Source: Coriobacteriia bacterium (GTDB lineage Bacteria; Actinomycetota; Coriobacteriia; Anaerosomatales; Kmv31). Taken from it: a stretch of DNA of 46,002 nucleotides. Positions 1 to 7,757 of this stretch are shown in pieces (the first letter of the stretch is position 1; each line of letters starts with the position of its first letter). Position numbers and translations under genes: made by a program. The stretch is from contig JACUUM010000010.1 in NCBI GenBank assembly GCA_014859305.1, forward strand, positions 1 to 46,002, written 5' to 3'. The notes beneath the pieces were generated by a model that searched no databases, had not been told where the DNA came from, and worked only from the letters and a program-made list of their open reading frames with translations.

Positions 1-815
1 CGGAAGAGTTCCGCGAGCACCTGGGGGTCGTCGTTCACTCCTGCGGTCACGGGACACTGGTTCACCAGCATCACGCCCAGGCCGTGCAGCAGGCGCACGG
101 CCGCGACTGCCTCCTCCGTCAACTCCCTGGGGTGGTCGAAGTGGCACATCAGGTGAATGCGGACCCGGGCCCCCGCGTACTCGCCGAACATCCGCTGCAG
201 CTCGGCGTCGTCCAGCACGCGATACGGGTTGAACGCGAGGATCTTGCTCCCTATCCGGACGGAGGTCACGTGCGGGATGGAAGCGACGGAGTGGAGTATC
301 GGCGCGAGCCGATGGGTGGGCAGGGTCAGCGGATCGCCTCCGGTGAGCAGCACGTCGGTGATCTCGGGATGCGCGCGGATGTAATCGATGCTGCCCGAGA
401 CGTCGTGCGCCGTCTCCCGGTTCCCCGTCCTGAACAGCCGCTTGCGGAAGCAGTAGCGGCAGAAGCCCGCGCACTGGTCGGTCACCAGCATCAGGGCGGT
501 GTCCGCGTACTTGTGCTGCAGGCCGGGCAGCTTCGTGTTGGAGGCCTCGTTCGAGGCGTCCAGGCGGCCCCACGGGGAGAGCTCCCCCTCGCTCGGGACG
601 ATGAGGGTGCGGATCGGGTCCTGCTCCGCGGACCAGTCGATCAGCCGAGCGTAGTAGTCGTTGGTGCGGAAGGCGTAGTGCCTGCACACCCGGGCCAGGG
701 GGGCGGGGTCGACCCCACCGAGCCGCGCCAGCGCGCGGACGTCGGTGAGGTAGCGCGCAGGGCGGCGGCTGCCCTCGCCGATGCGCCCGGTGCTCTCGAC
801 GGTGTGAGGAACCAT
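1..815 (-). CDS. KamA-family radical SAM aminomutase-like protein (3' end cut by window)
   Basis: The minus strand has an open frame from an ATG at 815, preceded by a clear AAGGAG site, to the window edge, giving 271 visible residues. The radical SAM cluster motif CX3CX2C is seen as C115, C119 and C122, followed by an FRKR stretch typical of the lysine 2,3-aminomutase (KamA/YodO/EpmB) family. Further family signs are a LLTGGDPL stretch, then RIGSK and a VNQCPVTAGVNDDP-like stretch near the visible end. Members use SAM, a [4Fe-4S] cluster and PLP to move an amino group between neighbouring carbons of lysine, glutamate or another amino acid. Substrate cannot be told, because the C-terminal PLP region lies outside the window. 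It is divergent from pabB across a long gap. Confidence 0.88.
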   Translation of the reverse strand, partial: MVPHTVESTGRIGEGSRRPARYLTDVRALARLGGVDPAPLARVCRHYAFRTNDYYARLIDWSAEQDPIRTLIVPSEGELSPWGRLDASNEASNTKLPGLQHKYADTALMLVTDQCAGFCRYCFRKRLFRTGNRETAHDVSGSIDYIRAHPEITDVLLTGGDPLTLPTHRLAPILHSVASIPHVTSVRIGSKILAFNPYRVLDDAELQRMFGEYAGARVRIHLMCHFDHPRELTEEAVAAVRLLHGLGVMLVNQCPVTAGVNDDPQVLAELF

Positions 816-1446
816 GTGGCTCTCCTTCGCGGGTCGACGTCGCTACGTCCGCTCCTGGGAGACCCCTCGAAACGTAGGACGCCGGGCGGCCCGGAAGCGT
901 TCCCGCTTCCCGTGGGCGAGCCTAGGCTTCCGAGCCACTCACGCGGGGCTCGGCCGGACACATCCACGGGCCCGGTGCGGTCGGCTGGTCCCGATGGCGG
1001 CCGGTTTCCCGGTCCTTGCGTCGCCGGCGGATGCACCGGCGTCGCCGCATCCCGGGGTAAAGGAAAAGGCCACCGTCTGAAGGGTCCCTTCAGATAGCGG
1101 CCCGACTATCTGTCACCAACCTCCGGGGGCGTGCGCCGCCCGGACCCGATAGCGCTCTTCTCTTGTCACAATCTTGTCCGCCCCGGCCGCTCCTGTCAAC
1201 CGCCGGCGGCCCCTCCACGGGGGGCATCCGCACGCCGAGGAGCGCCTCGGTTCGCATCCTACCTGGGCGTTCCCGAAAGGCCACCTCCAGCGGGCGAGGG
1301 CTGCGGGACGGAGCCGTCCGCGCCGCGCGGAGGGCGTCCGGGTAGCGTATCCTGTACCCGTCCCCGCCGGGTCGCGGGGCGCCGCATGTCAGCCCGTCCG
1401 AGGGCATCCCGCGGTCGAATGCCGCAGCGCCGCAGGGAGCCCCCGC
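816..1446. other. 631-bp divergent intergenic region
   Basis: This gap separates the divergent starts of the KamA-family gene and pabB. No frame in it shows a recognisable protein or a good ribosome binding site. It carries two abutting inverted repeats (1077-1112, listed separately) and must hold the promoters of both flanking genes, but I could not pick a convincing -35/-10 pair. A structured RNA or small RNA here cannot be excluded by eye. Confidence 0.5.
1077..1112. promoter_or_regulatory. Two abutting inverted repeats between divergent genes
   Basis: CTGAAGGG at 1077-1084 is mirrored by CCCTTCAG at 1086-1093 with a single-base centre. The last three bases of that arm begin CAGATAG (1091-1097), which pairs with CTATCTG (1106-1112) across 8 bases. 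The shared arm means the two hairpins would be mutually exclusive in RNA. As DNA they could be operators. There is no T-run, so a simple intrinsic terminator is less likely. The function is inferred. Confidence 0.4.
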
Positions 1447-2793
1447 ATGCCGTTCGAGCCGCCCGCCGTCCTGTCCCCCGAGGCTCGGCCCGTCGCCCCG
1501 GCCGACGTCGCGGCCGAGTCCTGGGCAGCGGCGTTCCCTCGCGAGCGCCGCGCCCTGGTGCTGGCCCCAGGCTCGGCCGACGGCTGGTTCCGCGGCCGGC
1601 CGGTCGTGGCGTGCGATCCCGAGGAGATCGTGGAGCTGCCCGGCACGCTGCCGTTCCGGGAGCCCTACCGGCCGGCGGAGCCTCTCGCCCGCGCGGGCGC
1701 GCTCCTCGACGCCGTCTTCGGCTCGAGCGAGGCGTCCCTCGCCGCCGCTCTGCTCACCTACGAGGGTGCGTTGGCCGCCGCGCTCTTCCGGCGCGGCCTC
1801 GTGCTGGCCGAGGACGGCTGGCGGCCGTGGGGGGACTGGAGCTCCGGACCGGCGGTGCCGCGCGCTCCGGCCCGGCACCGCGGGGCGAAGACCCCGCGGG
1901 CGGGCTCCGCGCTCGCGACCGGCCTGACGTCCTCGATGTCCCGCACCGCGCACCGCCGCGCGGTGCTCGCCGTCCACGAGGCCATCAGGCGCGGCGACGT
2001 CTACGTCCTCAACCTCACGCGCACGCTGCGCGGTGAGGCGCGCGTTCCGCGCGGATCGCTGTTCGCGGCGCTCGTCGAGCGTTCGCGGGCCGACATGGCG
2101 GCGTGCTGGTCGCTTCCGGGCCGCGACGTCTCCTCGGGCTCTCCGGAGCGCTTCGTGCGGGTCACGGCCGGCCGCGGCCGGCGTGCCGCGGGCACGGGAG
2201 CCGGGACGCTGGCGGGCGCACGCGTCGAGATCGCACCGATCAAGGGGACGCGCCCGCGCGGCGCCAGGCCGGGCGCCGACGCGCTGCTCGCCTCGGAGCT
2301 CGCGTCCTCGGCCAAGGAGCGCGCCGAGCACGTGATGATCGTCGACCTCGAACGCAACGACCTCGGGCGCGTGTGCGTGCCCGGCTCCGTCGGCGTCTCG
2401 CCGCTGCTGGAGGTGCGCACCACTCCGTACTGCCACCAGATGGTGAGCTGCGTGCAGGGCACGGTGGCGGCGGGCATCGACTCCGCGGACCTGCTGGCGG
2501 CCACGTTCCCGTGCGGCTCGGTGACCGGGGCGCCCAAGTTCGCCGCGATGAAGGCGGTCGCCGGGCTCGAAGGGGGGCCGCGCGGCCTCTACACCGGCAG
2601 CCTCGTCGTGGCCGTGCCCGGCGCGATCGACTCCTCGGTGCTCATCCGGACCGCCGAGCTGGCCGAGGACGGGGCGGTCTCGTGGGGTACCGGCGGAGGG
2701 GTGACCATCGACTCCGACCCCGCCGAGGAGTGGCGCGAGACGGTGCTCAAAGCCGTGCCCCTCACCGGTGCTACGCGGACGGCCAGCCGCTGA
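1447..2793 (+). CDS. pabB: Aminodeoxychorismate synthase component I (PabB)
   Basis: A 448-residue chorismate-binding enzyme. It converts chorismate to 4-amino-4-deoxychorismate, using ammonia from a PabA glutaminase, on the way to p-aminobenzoate and folate. Seen motifs are PIKGTRPRG (residues 264-272), the VDLERNDLGRV block (299-309) and FPCGSVTGAPK (354-364), all in the C-terminal chorismate-binding domain. The lysine in PIKGT (K266) is the residue that separates PabB from TrpE, which has alanine there. The start was set at ATG 1447 because of the AGGGAG just upstream; the open frame continues further upstream without family similarity. No pabA or pabC is adjacent. The 3' end overlaps the convergent gene at 2771. 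Confidence 0.9.
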   Translation: MPFEPPAVLSPEARPVAPADVAAESWAAAFPRERRALVLAPGSADGWFRGRPVVACDPEEIVELPGTLPFREPYRPAEPLARAGALLDAVFGSSEASLAAALLTYEGALAAALFRRGLVLAEDGWRPWGDWSSGPAVPRAPARHRGAKTPRAGSALATGLTSSMSRTAHRRAVLAVHEAIRRGDVYVLNLTRTLRGEARVPRGSLFAALVERSRADMAACWSLPGRDVSSGSPERFVRVTAGRGRRAAGTGAGTLAGARVEIAPIKGTRPRGARPGADALLASELASSAKERAEHVMIVDLERNDLGRVCVPGSVGVSPLLEVRTTPYCHQMVSCVQGTVAAGIDSADLLAATFPCGSVTGAPKFAAMKAVAGLEGGPRGLYTGSLVVAVPGAIDSSVLIRTAELAEDGAVSWGTGGGVTIDSDPAEEWRETVLKAVPLTGATRTASR

Positions 2794-3145
2794 GGGCGGC
2801 GGCGAGGATGCCCGCGTCGAGCACGGGGACGGCCACGAACCACCGGTGCCAGAACAGCGCGGTGAGCGCGAGGGAGCCCAGCGCCCCCGCGGCGGCCGCG
2901 ACCCGCCAGGCCGCAGCCGCGCCCGGCACACCCAGCAAGCCGAGGCCGGCGGCGGTGAACGCCAGCACGGTCACCGCGACGAGCGTACGCCCGGCCGCCA
3001 CCAGGACCGACGGCTCGGACCGCGGGAGCAGAGGGGAGCGCGTGAGGTCGAACGGGTACGCGGGGTCGTCCGGGCCTGGTGTCACCCACGCCAGGTGTAT
3101 GAGGCCGTGCAGGATGACGAACGCTCCGAACAGGCTTCGCGCCAC
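2771..3145 (-). CDS. Small four-helix membrane protein, unknown
   Basis: A 124-residue hydrophobic protein starting at a GTG with a GAGGAGG site 7-8 bases upstream. It has a first hydrophobic helix at about residues 3-20, a short polar loop containing a PGPDDPAYPFD stretch, and three further hydrophobic segments to the C-terminus. The histidines and tryptophan in the first helix (HGLIHLAW) and an HRWF later could lie at the membrane surface. I do not recognise the family. It overlaps the pabB stop tail-to-tail by 23 bases and has no operon partner on its strand. Confidence 0.65.
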   Translation of the reverse strand: MARSLFGAFVILHGLIHLAWVTPGPDDPAYPFDLTRSPLLPRSEPSVLVAAGRTLVAVTVLAFTAAGLGLLGVPGAAAAWRVAAAAGALGSLALTALFWHRWFVAVPVLDAGILAAALSGWPSA

Positions 3146-3314
3146 CCGTGTCCTCCTCGGCTCGCAACGGCCCTTCCGTGGCTCCGCCCCCGACGGCCCA
3201 GACTAGCAGAGGGTGCGGCGAGAAGGGTGTCGACGGCCCGAAGCCTGCTCGGGACCGCCCGTCGCGGTGGTAGGCTGGACGGGACCGCCCCGACGGAGGG
3301 GAGGACCGCCCAAG

Positions 3315-4385
3315 ATGCTCGAGTCGCTCGGCTTCACCGAGCGCTGGCGCGCGCTGATCGCCCCGCATGCCGAGGCCGGTCTCGTCCCCGGCCGGGTCGT
3401 TCGCGCCGATCGCGGCAGCGTGCTGGTGGGGACCGAGGACGGGATCGTGCGCGCCGAGCCCTCCCCGCGCCTCGTTCGCGCGGCGGCGTCGCCGGCCGAC
3501 CTGCCCGTCGCCGGCGACTGGGTCGCTCTCGACCCCGCGCCCACCCACGAGGCCGCGTTCGTGGAGGCGGTGCTGGAGCGGTCCTCGGCGTTCACGCGCG
3601 GCGACCCCGGCAAGGCCACCCTCACCCAGGTCGTGGCCGCGAACGTCGACACGGTGTTCGTCGTGCAGTCGCTGGCCGAGGAGCCCAGGGCGCGGCGCAT
3701 CGAGCGCGAGCTGGCGATGGCTTGGGAGAGCGGAGCGGTGCCGGTGCTGGTCCTCAACAAGGCGGACCTCTCCCCGGATCCGGCGGCGGCTCTCGCGTCG
3801 GCGGAAGAGGTGGCGCCGGGAGTGGACGTCCACCTCACGAGCGCCGAGACGGCCCTGGGCGTCGAGAGCCTGCTCGCCTACACCGAGGGGCACCGCACCG
3901 TCGCGCTCATCGGCCCGTCCGGCGTGGGCAAGTCCACGCTCATCAACGCGCTGGCCGGCTCGGACATCCAGGCAGTTCGCGAGGTGCGCCTCTCGGACGG
4001 GAAAGGGCGCCACACCACCGTCGCCCGCGAGCTCGTGCCGCTGCCCACCGGCGGCGTGCTGATCGACACGCCAGGCATGCGCGCGCTCGCGCTGACCGAG
4101 TCCGAGGAGGGCATCGAGGCCGCGTTCCCCGAGATCACGGCTCTGACCGCGCGGTGCCGCTTCGGGGACTGCTCGCACGAGACAGAGCCCGGCTGCGCGG
4201 TGCTCGCGGCCGTGGAGGACGGCGAGCTGGCCGAGGAGCGTCTCGCGAGCTGGCGCAAGCTGCGCGCCGAGTCGCGCTTCGCCGCGCGCAAGGCCGACGC
4301 CCGCCTGCGCGCCGAGGAGACCCGCAAGTGGAAGCTGCTCAGCAAGGAGATCCGGCGGCACTACCGCGAGAGGGGCAAGGGGTAG
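3315..4385 (+). CDS. rsgA: Ribosome small-subunit GTPase RsgA
   Basis: A 356-residue circularly permuted GTPase that checks late 30S subunit assembly. An N-terminal OB-fold (about residues 20-105) is followed by the permuted G domain: G4 NKAD at 148-151, the P-loop GPSGVGKST at 200-208 and the G3 DTPG at 251-254. A zinc-binding knuckle follows (C281, C286, H288, C294), then a basic helical tail. Order and length fit the family. The ATG at 3315 is preceded by a GGAGGGGAGG run; an upstream in-frame GTG adds residues that do not look like RsgA. The last 40 codons lie inside a 211-bp tandem duplication whose second copy follows the stop codon. Confidence 0.96.
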   Translation: MLESLGFTERWRALIAPHAEAGLVPGRVVRADRGSVLVGTEDGIVRAEPSPRLVRAAASPADLPVAGDWVALDPAPTHEAAFVEAVLERSSAFTRGDPGKATLTQVVAANVDTVFVVQSLAEEPRARRIERELAMAWESGAVPVLVLNKADLSPDPAAALASAEEVAPGVDVHLTSAETALGVESLLAYTEGHRTVALIGPSGVGKSTLINALAGSDIQAVREVRLSDGKGRHTTVARELVPLPTGGVLIDTPGMRALALTESEEGIEAAFPEITALTARCRFGDCSHETEPGCAVLAAVEDGELAEERLASWRKLRAESRFAARKADARLRAEETRKWKLLSKEIRRHYRERGKG

Positions 4386-4416
4386 CGGCTGCACGGGGGC
4401 GATCGCACCGGTGTGA

Positions 4417-4473
4417 CTACGTCCCCAGCAACGCCTGTGCGATCCAAAGCGCGGCCATGCCGACGACCAGTGT
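4417..4473 (-). pseudogene. Orphan azlD 3' tail from the tandem duplication
   Basis: These bases repeat the last 18 codons and stop of azlD (residues TLVVGMAALWIAQALLGT). They are cut off from the gene at the duplication junction and now continue on the minus strand into antisense rsgA sequence. The fragment has no start or ribosome binding site of its own. Confidence 0.85.
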
Positions 4474-4596
4474 CGCGCCGAGTCGCGCTTCGCCGCGCGC
4501 AAGGCCGACGCCCGCCTGCGCGCCGAGGAGACCCGCAAGTGGAAGCTGCTCAGCAAGGAGATCCGGCGGCACTACCGCGAGAGGGGCAAGGGGTAG
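4474..4596 (+). pseudogene. Orphan rsgA 3' tail from the tandem duplication
   Basis: These bases repeat the last 40 codons of rsgA and its TAG stop. They are joined upstream to the azlD tail rather than to the rest of rsgA. No initiation signal is seen, so this is a non-functional copy of the basic C-terminal helix. Confidence 0.85.
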
Positions 4597-4627
4597 CGGC
4601 TGCACGGGGGCGATCGCACCGGTGTGA

Positions 4628-4960
4628 CTACGTCCCCAGCAACGCCTGTGCGATCCAAAGCGCGGCCATGCCGACGACCAGCGTCGCGACGGTGTTGCGC
4701 CACCTGAGCGCGACGACCAGGCCGACAGCCGCGGCGATCGTGCGCGCCGGCGCGAGCTCGTAGCCGCCGTCGGTCCGCAGGTACAGCGAGCCGGGCACGG
4801 CGAGAGCGGCGAGCGCCGCGGCGGGCACGTGGCGCAGCAGCGTCGCCAGCCACGGCGGGACGGGCCGGTGCCCGTGCAGCAGGATAGGCAGGCTCCGAAG
4901 GGCGTACGTGCCGAGCCCGACGGTCACGATGAGCACCCAGAAGCGTGCCGTGTCGCTCAT
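4628..4960 (-). CDS. azlD: AzlD-family branched-chain amino acid exporter small subunit
   Basis: A 110-residue membrane protein with four hydrophobic segments and the family pattern of a Tyr-Ala-Leu-Arg start to the first loop (GTYALRSLPILL). AzlD works with AzlC to export branched-chain amino acids and some analogues across the cytoplasmic membrane. The ATG at 4960 overlaps the azlC stop by 4 bases (ATGA), showing translational coupling. Longer in-frame starts upstream read through azlC in another frame and are rejected. Its last codons lie in the second copy of the 211-bp duplication. Confidence 0.9.
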   Translation of the reverse strand: MSDTARFWVLIVTVGLGTYALRSLPILLHGHRPVPPWLATLLRHVPAAALAALAVPGSLYLRTDGGYELAPARTIAAAVGLVVALRWRNTVATLVVGMAALWIAQALLGT

Positions 4961-5670
4961 CGGCGGGTCTCCTCGGCGGGGTGCTCGCGCCGGGTGCGAG
5001 GCTCCCGGAAGGCACCCCATACCACGCCCGTCACGATCGCGGCCAGCAGGCCCGTCTGCATCGGCAGCACGGGGACCAGGAAGGCTGCGGCCGCCGCGGT
5101 GGCCAGTGCGGCCTCGGTGTCCGCGCGTTCTTCGAGCGCCGGCACCAGCATCGCGAGGAAGACGAGGGGCACGGCGAAATCGAGGGACCAGCCCGCCGGG
5201 ACGAGCGCCCCGCCCAGCGCGCCGGCGATGTTCGTGACCTGCCAGACGCTCGCGAGCAGCAGCCACGTCCCGGCGTAGTAGGGCACGACGTCGACGTCGC
5301 GATGCCGCCCGACGGTCATGGTCGCGGCGTAGGACTGGTCCACGAGCATGTGTCCCAGAAGCGGCCGGAGCCGCCCCGCCCGCGGCGCCAGCACGGGCGC
5401 GATCGAGGCGGCGTAGATGAGGAAGCGCGCGTTGACCACCAGCGCGGTGCCGATAGCCACGAGCAGCGGCGCGCCCTCGCGGAAGAGCGCCGTGGCGGCG
5501 AGTTGCGCCGCGCCGGCGTTCACGAGCAGCGACATGCCGACCGCTTCGGGCACCTCGAAGCCCGCCTCGACGACCGCGGCGCCGGCGACCAGGCCGAACG
5601 GAGCGATGCCCAGCGCTATCGGCGATGCGTCTCGCGCTCCGGCGAGCAGGCTTCGGGTCGTGCGCGACAT
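4957..5670 (-). CDS. azlC: AzlC-family branched-chain amino acid exporter large subunit
   Basis: A 237-residue polytopic membrane protein. The N-terminal half carries the family core: a PIALGIAPFGLVAGAA stretch near residues 17-32, then NAGAAQLAATALF and VVNARFLIYAASIAP. The C-terminal half has further hydrophobic helices and a charged tail. With the downstream azlD it forms a two-component exporter of branched-chain amino acids. It is the first gene of the azlCD pair. An 86-bp gap separates it from the ABC ATPase, whose 3' end is upstream on the same strand. No regulator gene (AzlB/Lrp type) is adjacent. Confidence 0.92.
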   Translation of the reverse strand: MSRTTRSLLAGARDASPIALGIAPFGLVAGAAVVEAGFEVPEAVGMSLLVNAGAAQLAATALFREGAPLLVAIGTALVVNARFLIYAASIAPVLAPRAGRLRPLLGHMLVDQSYAATMTVGRHRDVDVVPYYAGTWLLLASVWQVTNIAGALGGALVPAGWSLDFAVPLVFLAMLVPALEERADTEAALATAAAAAFLVPVLPMQTGLLAAIVTGVVWGAFREPRTRREHPAEETRR

Positions 5671-5756
5671 GACGGCTCCCGGACGGGGGTGGGGCGGATA
5701 CGCGATGGTAGCACGCGTGGGCGGAGCGCGACGGCGGTCCCGGCGCCGGTGCGGGG

Positions 5757-6440
5757 TCAGCCCGTTCGCGCCTCGTCGATCCTTCCGTCGACGAGCCGAA
5801 GCCTCTCGTCGGCCTCCTCGGCCATCCGCGGGTCGTGCGTGACCATGACGCAGGTCATGTCGCGCCCGTGGATATGCGCGCGCAGCATGTCCACGACCTG
5901 GCGCCCCCGCTCGGTGTCCAGGTTCGAGGTCGGTTCGTCCACGAGCATGATGCGGGGCTCGTTCATCAGCGCCCGGGCGATCGCGGTCCGCTGCCTCTCG
6001 CCGCCCGAGAGCGCCGAGGGCACGTGCCGCGCTCGGGCCTCCAGCCCGAACTCGGCCAGCAGCGCCGCCGCGCGCTCACGGTGCTCGCGCCGGATCCGGC
6101 CGCCCAAGCGCGGTATGAGCAGGAGGTTCTCCTCGGTGGTGAGGTAGGGCACCAGATGATGGTCCTGAAAGACGAGGCCGACGTGCTCGCGCCGGAAGGC
6201 CGCGGCGGCCCGGTCGTCGCGAAGGTGCACGGCGCGGCCCTCGATCACGATACGCCCCGACGAGGGAGCCAGAAGGCCGGCGATCACCGAGAGCAGCGTC
6301 GTCTTGCCCGACCCGGACGGGCCGAGGACCGCCAGCAGCCGCCCGCGCTCGAGAGCGAAGGACACGTCGTCGAGCGCGAGGACGGCGGTGCGTCCGCTGC
6401 CGTAGGACTTGGTGACGTTGGCGACCTCCAGCAGGCTCAC
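5757..6440 (-). CDS. ABC transporter ATP-binding protein (LolD/MacB type)
   Basis: A 227-residue nucleotide-binding subunit. Motifs seen are Walker A GPSGSGKTT (40-48), the Q-loop at Q92 in VFQDHH, the signature LSGGE (144-148), Walker B with catalytic glutamate (IMLVDEP, 164-170), the D-loop SNLD and the switch histidine in MVTHD. Short length and close pairing with an FtsX-type permease place it in the LolD/MacB/DevA group, which drives lipoprotein, peptide or antimicrobial export rather than import. Its start overlaps the stop of the permease gene by 4 bases, so the two are translationally coupled. The substrate is unknown. Confidence 0.93.
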   Translation of the reverse strand: MSLLEVANVTKSYGSGRTAVLALDDVSFALERGRLLAVLGPSGSGKTTLLSVIAGLLAPSSGRIVIEGRAVHLRDDRAAAAFRREHVGLVFQDHHLVPYLTTEENLLLIPRLGGRIRREHRERAAALLAEFGLEARARHVPSALSGGERQRTAIARALMNEPRIMLVDEPTSNLDTERGRQVVDMLRAHIHGRDMTCVMVTHDPRMAEEADERLRLVDGRIDEARTG

Positions 6441-7594
6441 GTGCCGCTCCTCGCGCTGAGGGCCGCGGCGGGGTCGATGCGAAGGATGCTGGCCAGCGAG
6501 AAGACGCTGCCGAGGTAGGCCGTGGCGTACACTGCGGCCAGGCTGAGCGCCCAGCGTGCCGGTCGCGGGTCGAACGCCATCGTCGGCGGCATCGAGCGGC
6601 CCGCGCCCAGCGCGAGCAGCGTGCCGAGGACCGCCGCGACCGTGACGAGGATCGTGATCTGCGCGAGCAGCTGACGGTAGAGGTAGCCGCTCGACGCGCC
6701 CAAGGCCTTGATCGCGGCGACCTGGGCGGTCTTGTGCAGCGTGGTGACGTAGAAGAAGACGCCGATCACGAGCGCGCCGATGAGCAGCGAGACGGCCTGG
6801 ATGCCGTTGGTGGCCAGCACCATCACGTTCATGCCGCTGCCGGCCATGGCCGCCTCCTCCGGCGTGACGACCTCGAAGCCCTCCCCGAGCGAGGCGGCCA
6901 GGTCGTCGGGGGTGACGCCCTCGGCGAGCTCGACCGCGGCGATCGAGGCGCCGCCGGAGGTCCGCGCCGTGAGCGTACCCGCGTCCGGCGTCCCCTCACC
7001 GCCGCCGCCCGCCATCCTCGAGAGCATGCCGGACAGGTACAACTCCTCCCAGGTGGCGAGGTCCACGTACACCGCCGGCGCCATTGTGTAGCGCCGGTCC
7101 TCGGTGAAGCCGATGACCGTGATCTCCTCGTCTATGGGCGTGAGGTGCAGCGTGTCGCCGACCTCGACACCGTTCACCGCGGCGGTCACGTCGACGATCG
7201 CCTCGCGCCGACCGGGCTCCCCGCCGGCGCCCTCGACGATGGGGAGCTGGTCGAAGCGGCCGCCCAACCCGAACACGCGGGCGTCGAAGCGCTCCTCGGC
7301 GGAGTCGACGGTCACGATCGCGTGCCCGACCCCGTAGGCCTCGCGCACGCCCTCGGCCACCGAGATGGCCGCGAGGTCCTCGGCGGAGAGCAGGGACCGC
7401 TCGAGCTGGACGTAGGTGTCGGCCTGGAACACGAGCGCGTCGGCGGCGAGGGACCCCTTGGCGCCGGTCATGCCCGTAACGAGGCCCTCCGACATCGCCG
7501 ACATGAGCATGGTGAGCGAGACGACCAGGCCGATCGCGAGTGCGATCAGCCCGAACTTCAGTCTGCTGCCGAGGAGTTCCTTGACCGCGAGCAC
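6437..7594 (-). CDS. ABC transporter permease, FtsX/MacB (DevC-like) family
   Basis: A 385-residue permease with the FtsX layout: one membrane helix at about residues 15-35, a large extracytoplasmic domain to about residue 265, then three more helices. The cytoplasmic loop contains TLHKTAQVAAIKALGAS, close to the usual EIGxLKAxGAS coupling loop. It pairs with the overlapping ATPase gene downstream. The GTG at 7594 was chosen because GGGGAG precedes it and the family alignment begins at VKELLGSR; an in-frame upstream start adds a Pro/Ser-rich stretch that does not fit. No MacA-like adaptor is nearby, so either the pair acts alone or its partner lies elsewhere. Confidence 0.88.
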   Translation of the reverse strand: MLAVKELLGSRLKFGLIALAIGLVVSLTMLMSAMSEGLVTGMTGAKGSLAADALVFQADTYVQLERSLLSAEDLAAISVAEGVREAYGVGHAIVTVDSAEERFDARVFGLGGRFDQLPIVEGAGGEPGRREAIVDVTAAVNGVEVGDTLHLTPIDEEITVIGFTEDRRYTMAPAVYVDLATWEELYLSGMLSRMAGGGGEGTPDAGTLTARTSGGASIAAVELAEGVTPDDLAASLGEGFEVVTPEEAAMAGSGMNVMVLATNGIQAVSLLIGALVIGVFFYVTTLHKTAQVAAIKALGASSGYLYRQLLAQITILVTVAAVLGTLLALGAGRSMPPTMAFDPRPARWALSLAAVYATAYLGSVFSLASILRIDPAAALSARSGT

Positions 7595-7757
7595 GACGGC
7601 TCCCCGCTGGAGGACGGCTGATTGCGATGATAGCGGATGGGGGTGCGGCGCGCCGGGCGAGGGGGGTGAGCGCAAGAGGCCGCACGTGACGTTGACTATA
7701 ACTGCCGTTTATGCGCACCATATCGGGTGCTGATGTACTCGATGACGAGGGGGGTCG
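7595..7757. promoter_or_regulatory. Divergent promoter region, ABC permease / yedE
   Basis: This 163-bp gap holds one of the few AT-rich patches in the window, about 7690-7725. It contains TTGACT (7692-7697) and TATAAC (7697-7702) on the plus strand, and the minus strand reads TATCAT near 7630. No pair has ideal spacing, so exact promoters are not assigned. A GAGGGGG site lies just before the yedE ATG. Confidence 0.4.

Larger units (their letters stand above)
4263..4684. repeat. 211-bp tandem direct duplication, two copies
   Basis: Unit 1 (4263-4473) and unit 2 (4474-4684) match base for base over 208 bp, with one mismatch (T4471 versus C4682) next to the junction, and the match then runs on a few bases (gtcgcg). 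Each unit carries the last 40 codons of rsgA plus its stop, the short convergent gap and the last codons of azlD on the other strand. rsgA keeps its full frame by ending in unit 1; azlD keeps its frame by ending in unit 2. The duplication therefore leaves orphan tails of both genes between them. The near identity indicates a very recent event or an assembly artefact. Confidence 0.93.

Noticed and set aside
1447-2793. Anthranilate synthase (TrpE) as the identity of the chorismate enzyme
   Set aside because: The PIKGT motif has the lysine diagnostic of PabB, and no trp genes are nearby.
1090-2931. 613-codon open frame antisense to pabB
   Set aside because: Arg/Gly/Ala/His-rich composition, no motifs, and it lies opposite a clear PabB; a product of high GC content.
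4386-4627. A new short gene between rsgA and azlD
   Set aside because: Every frame there is a duplicated tail of rsgA or azlD without its own start signal.
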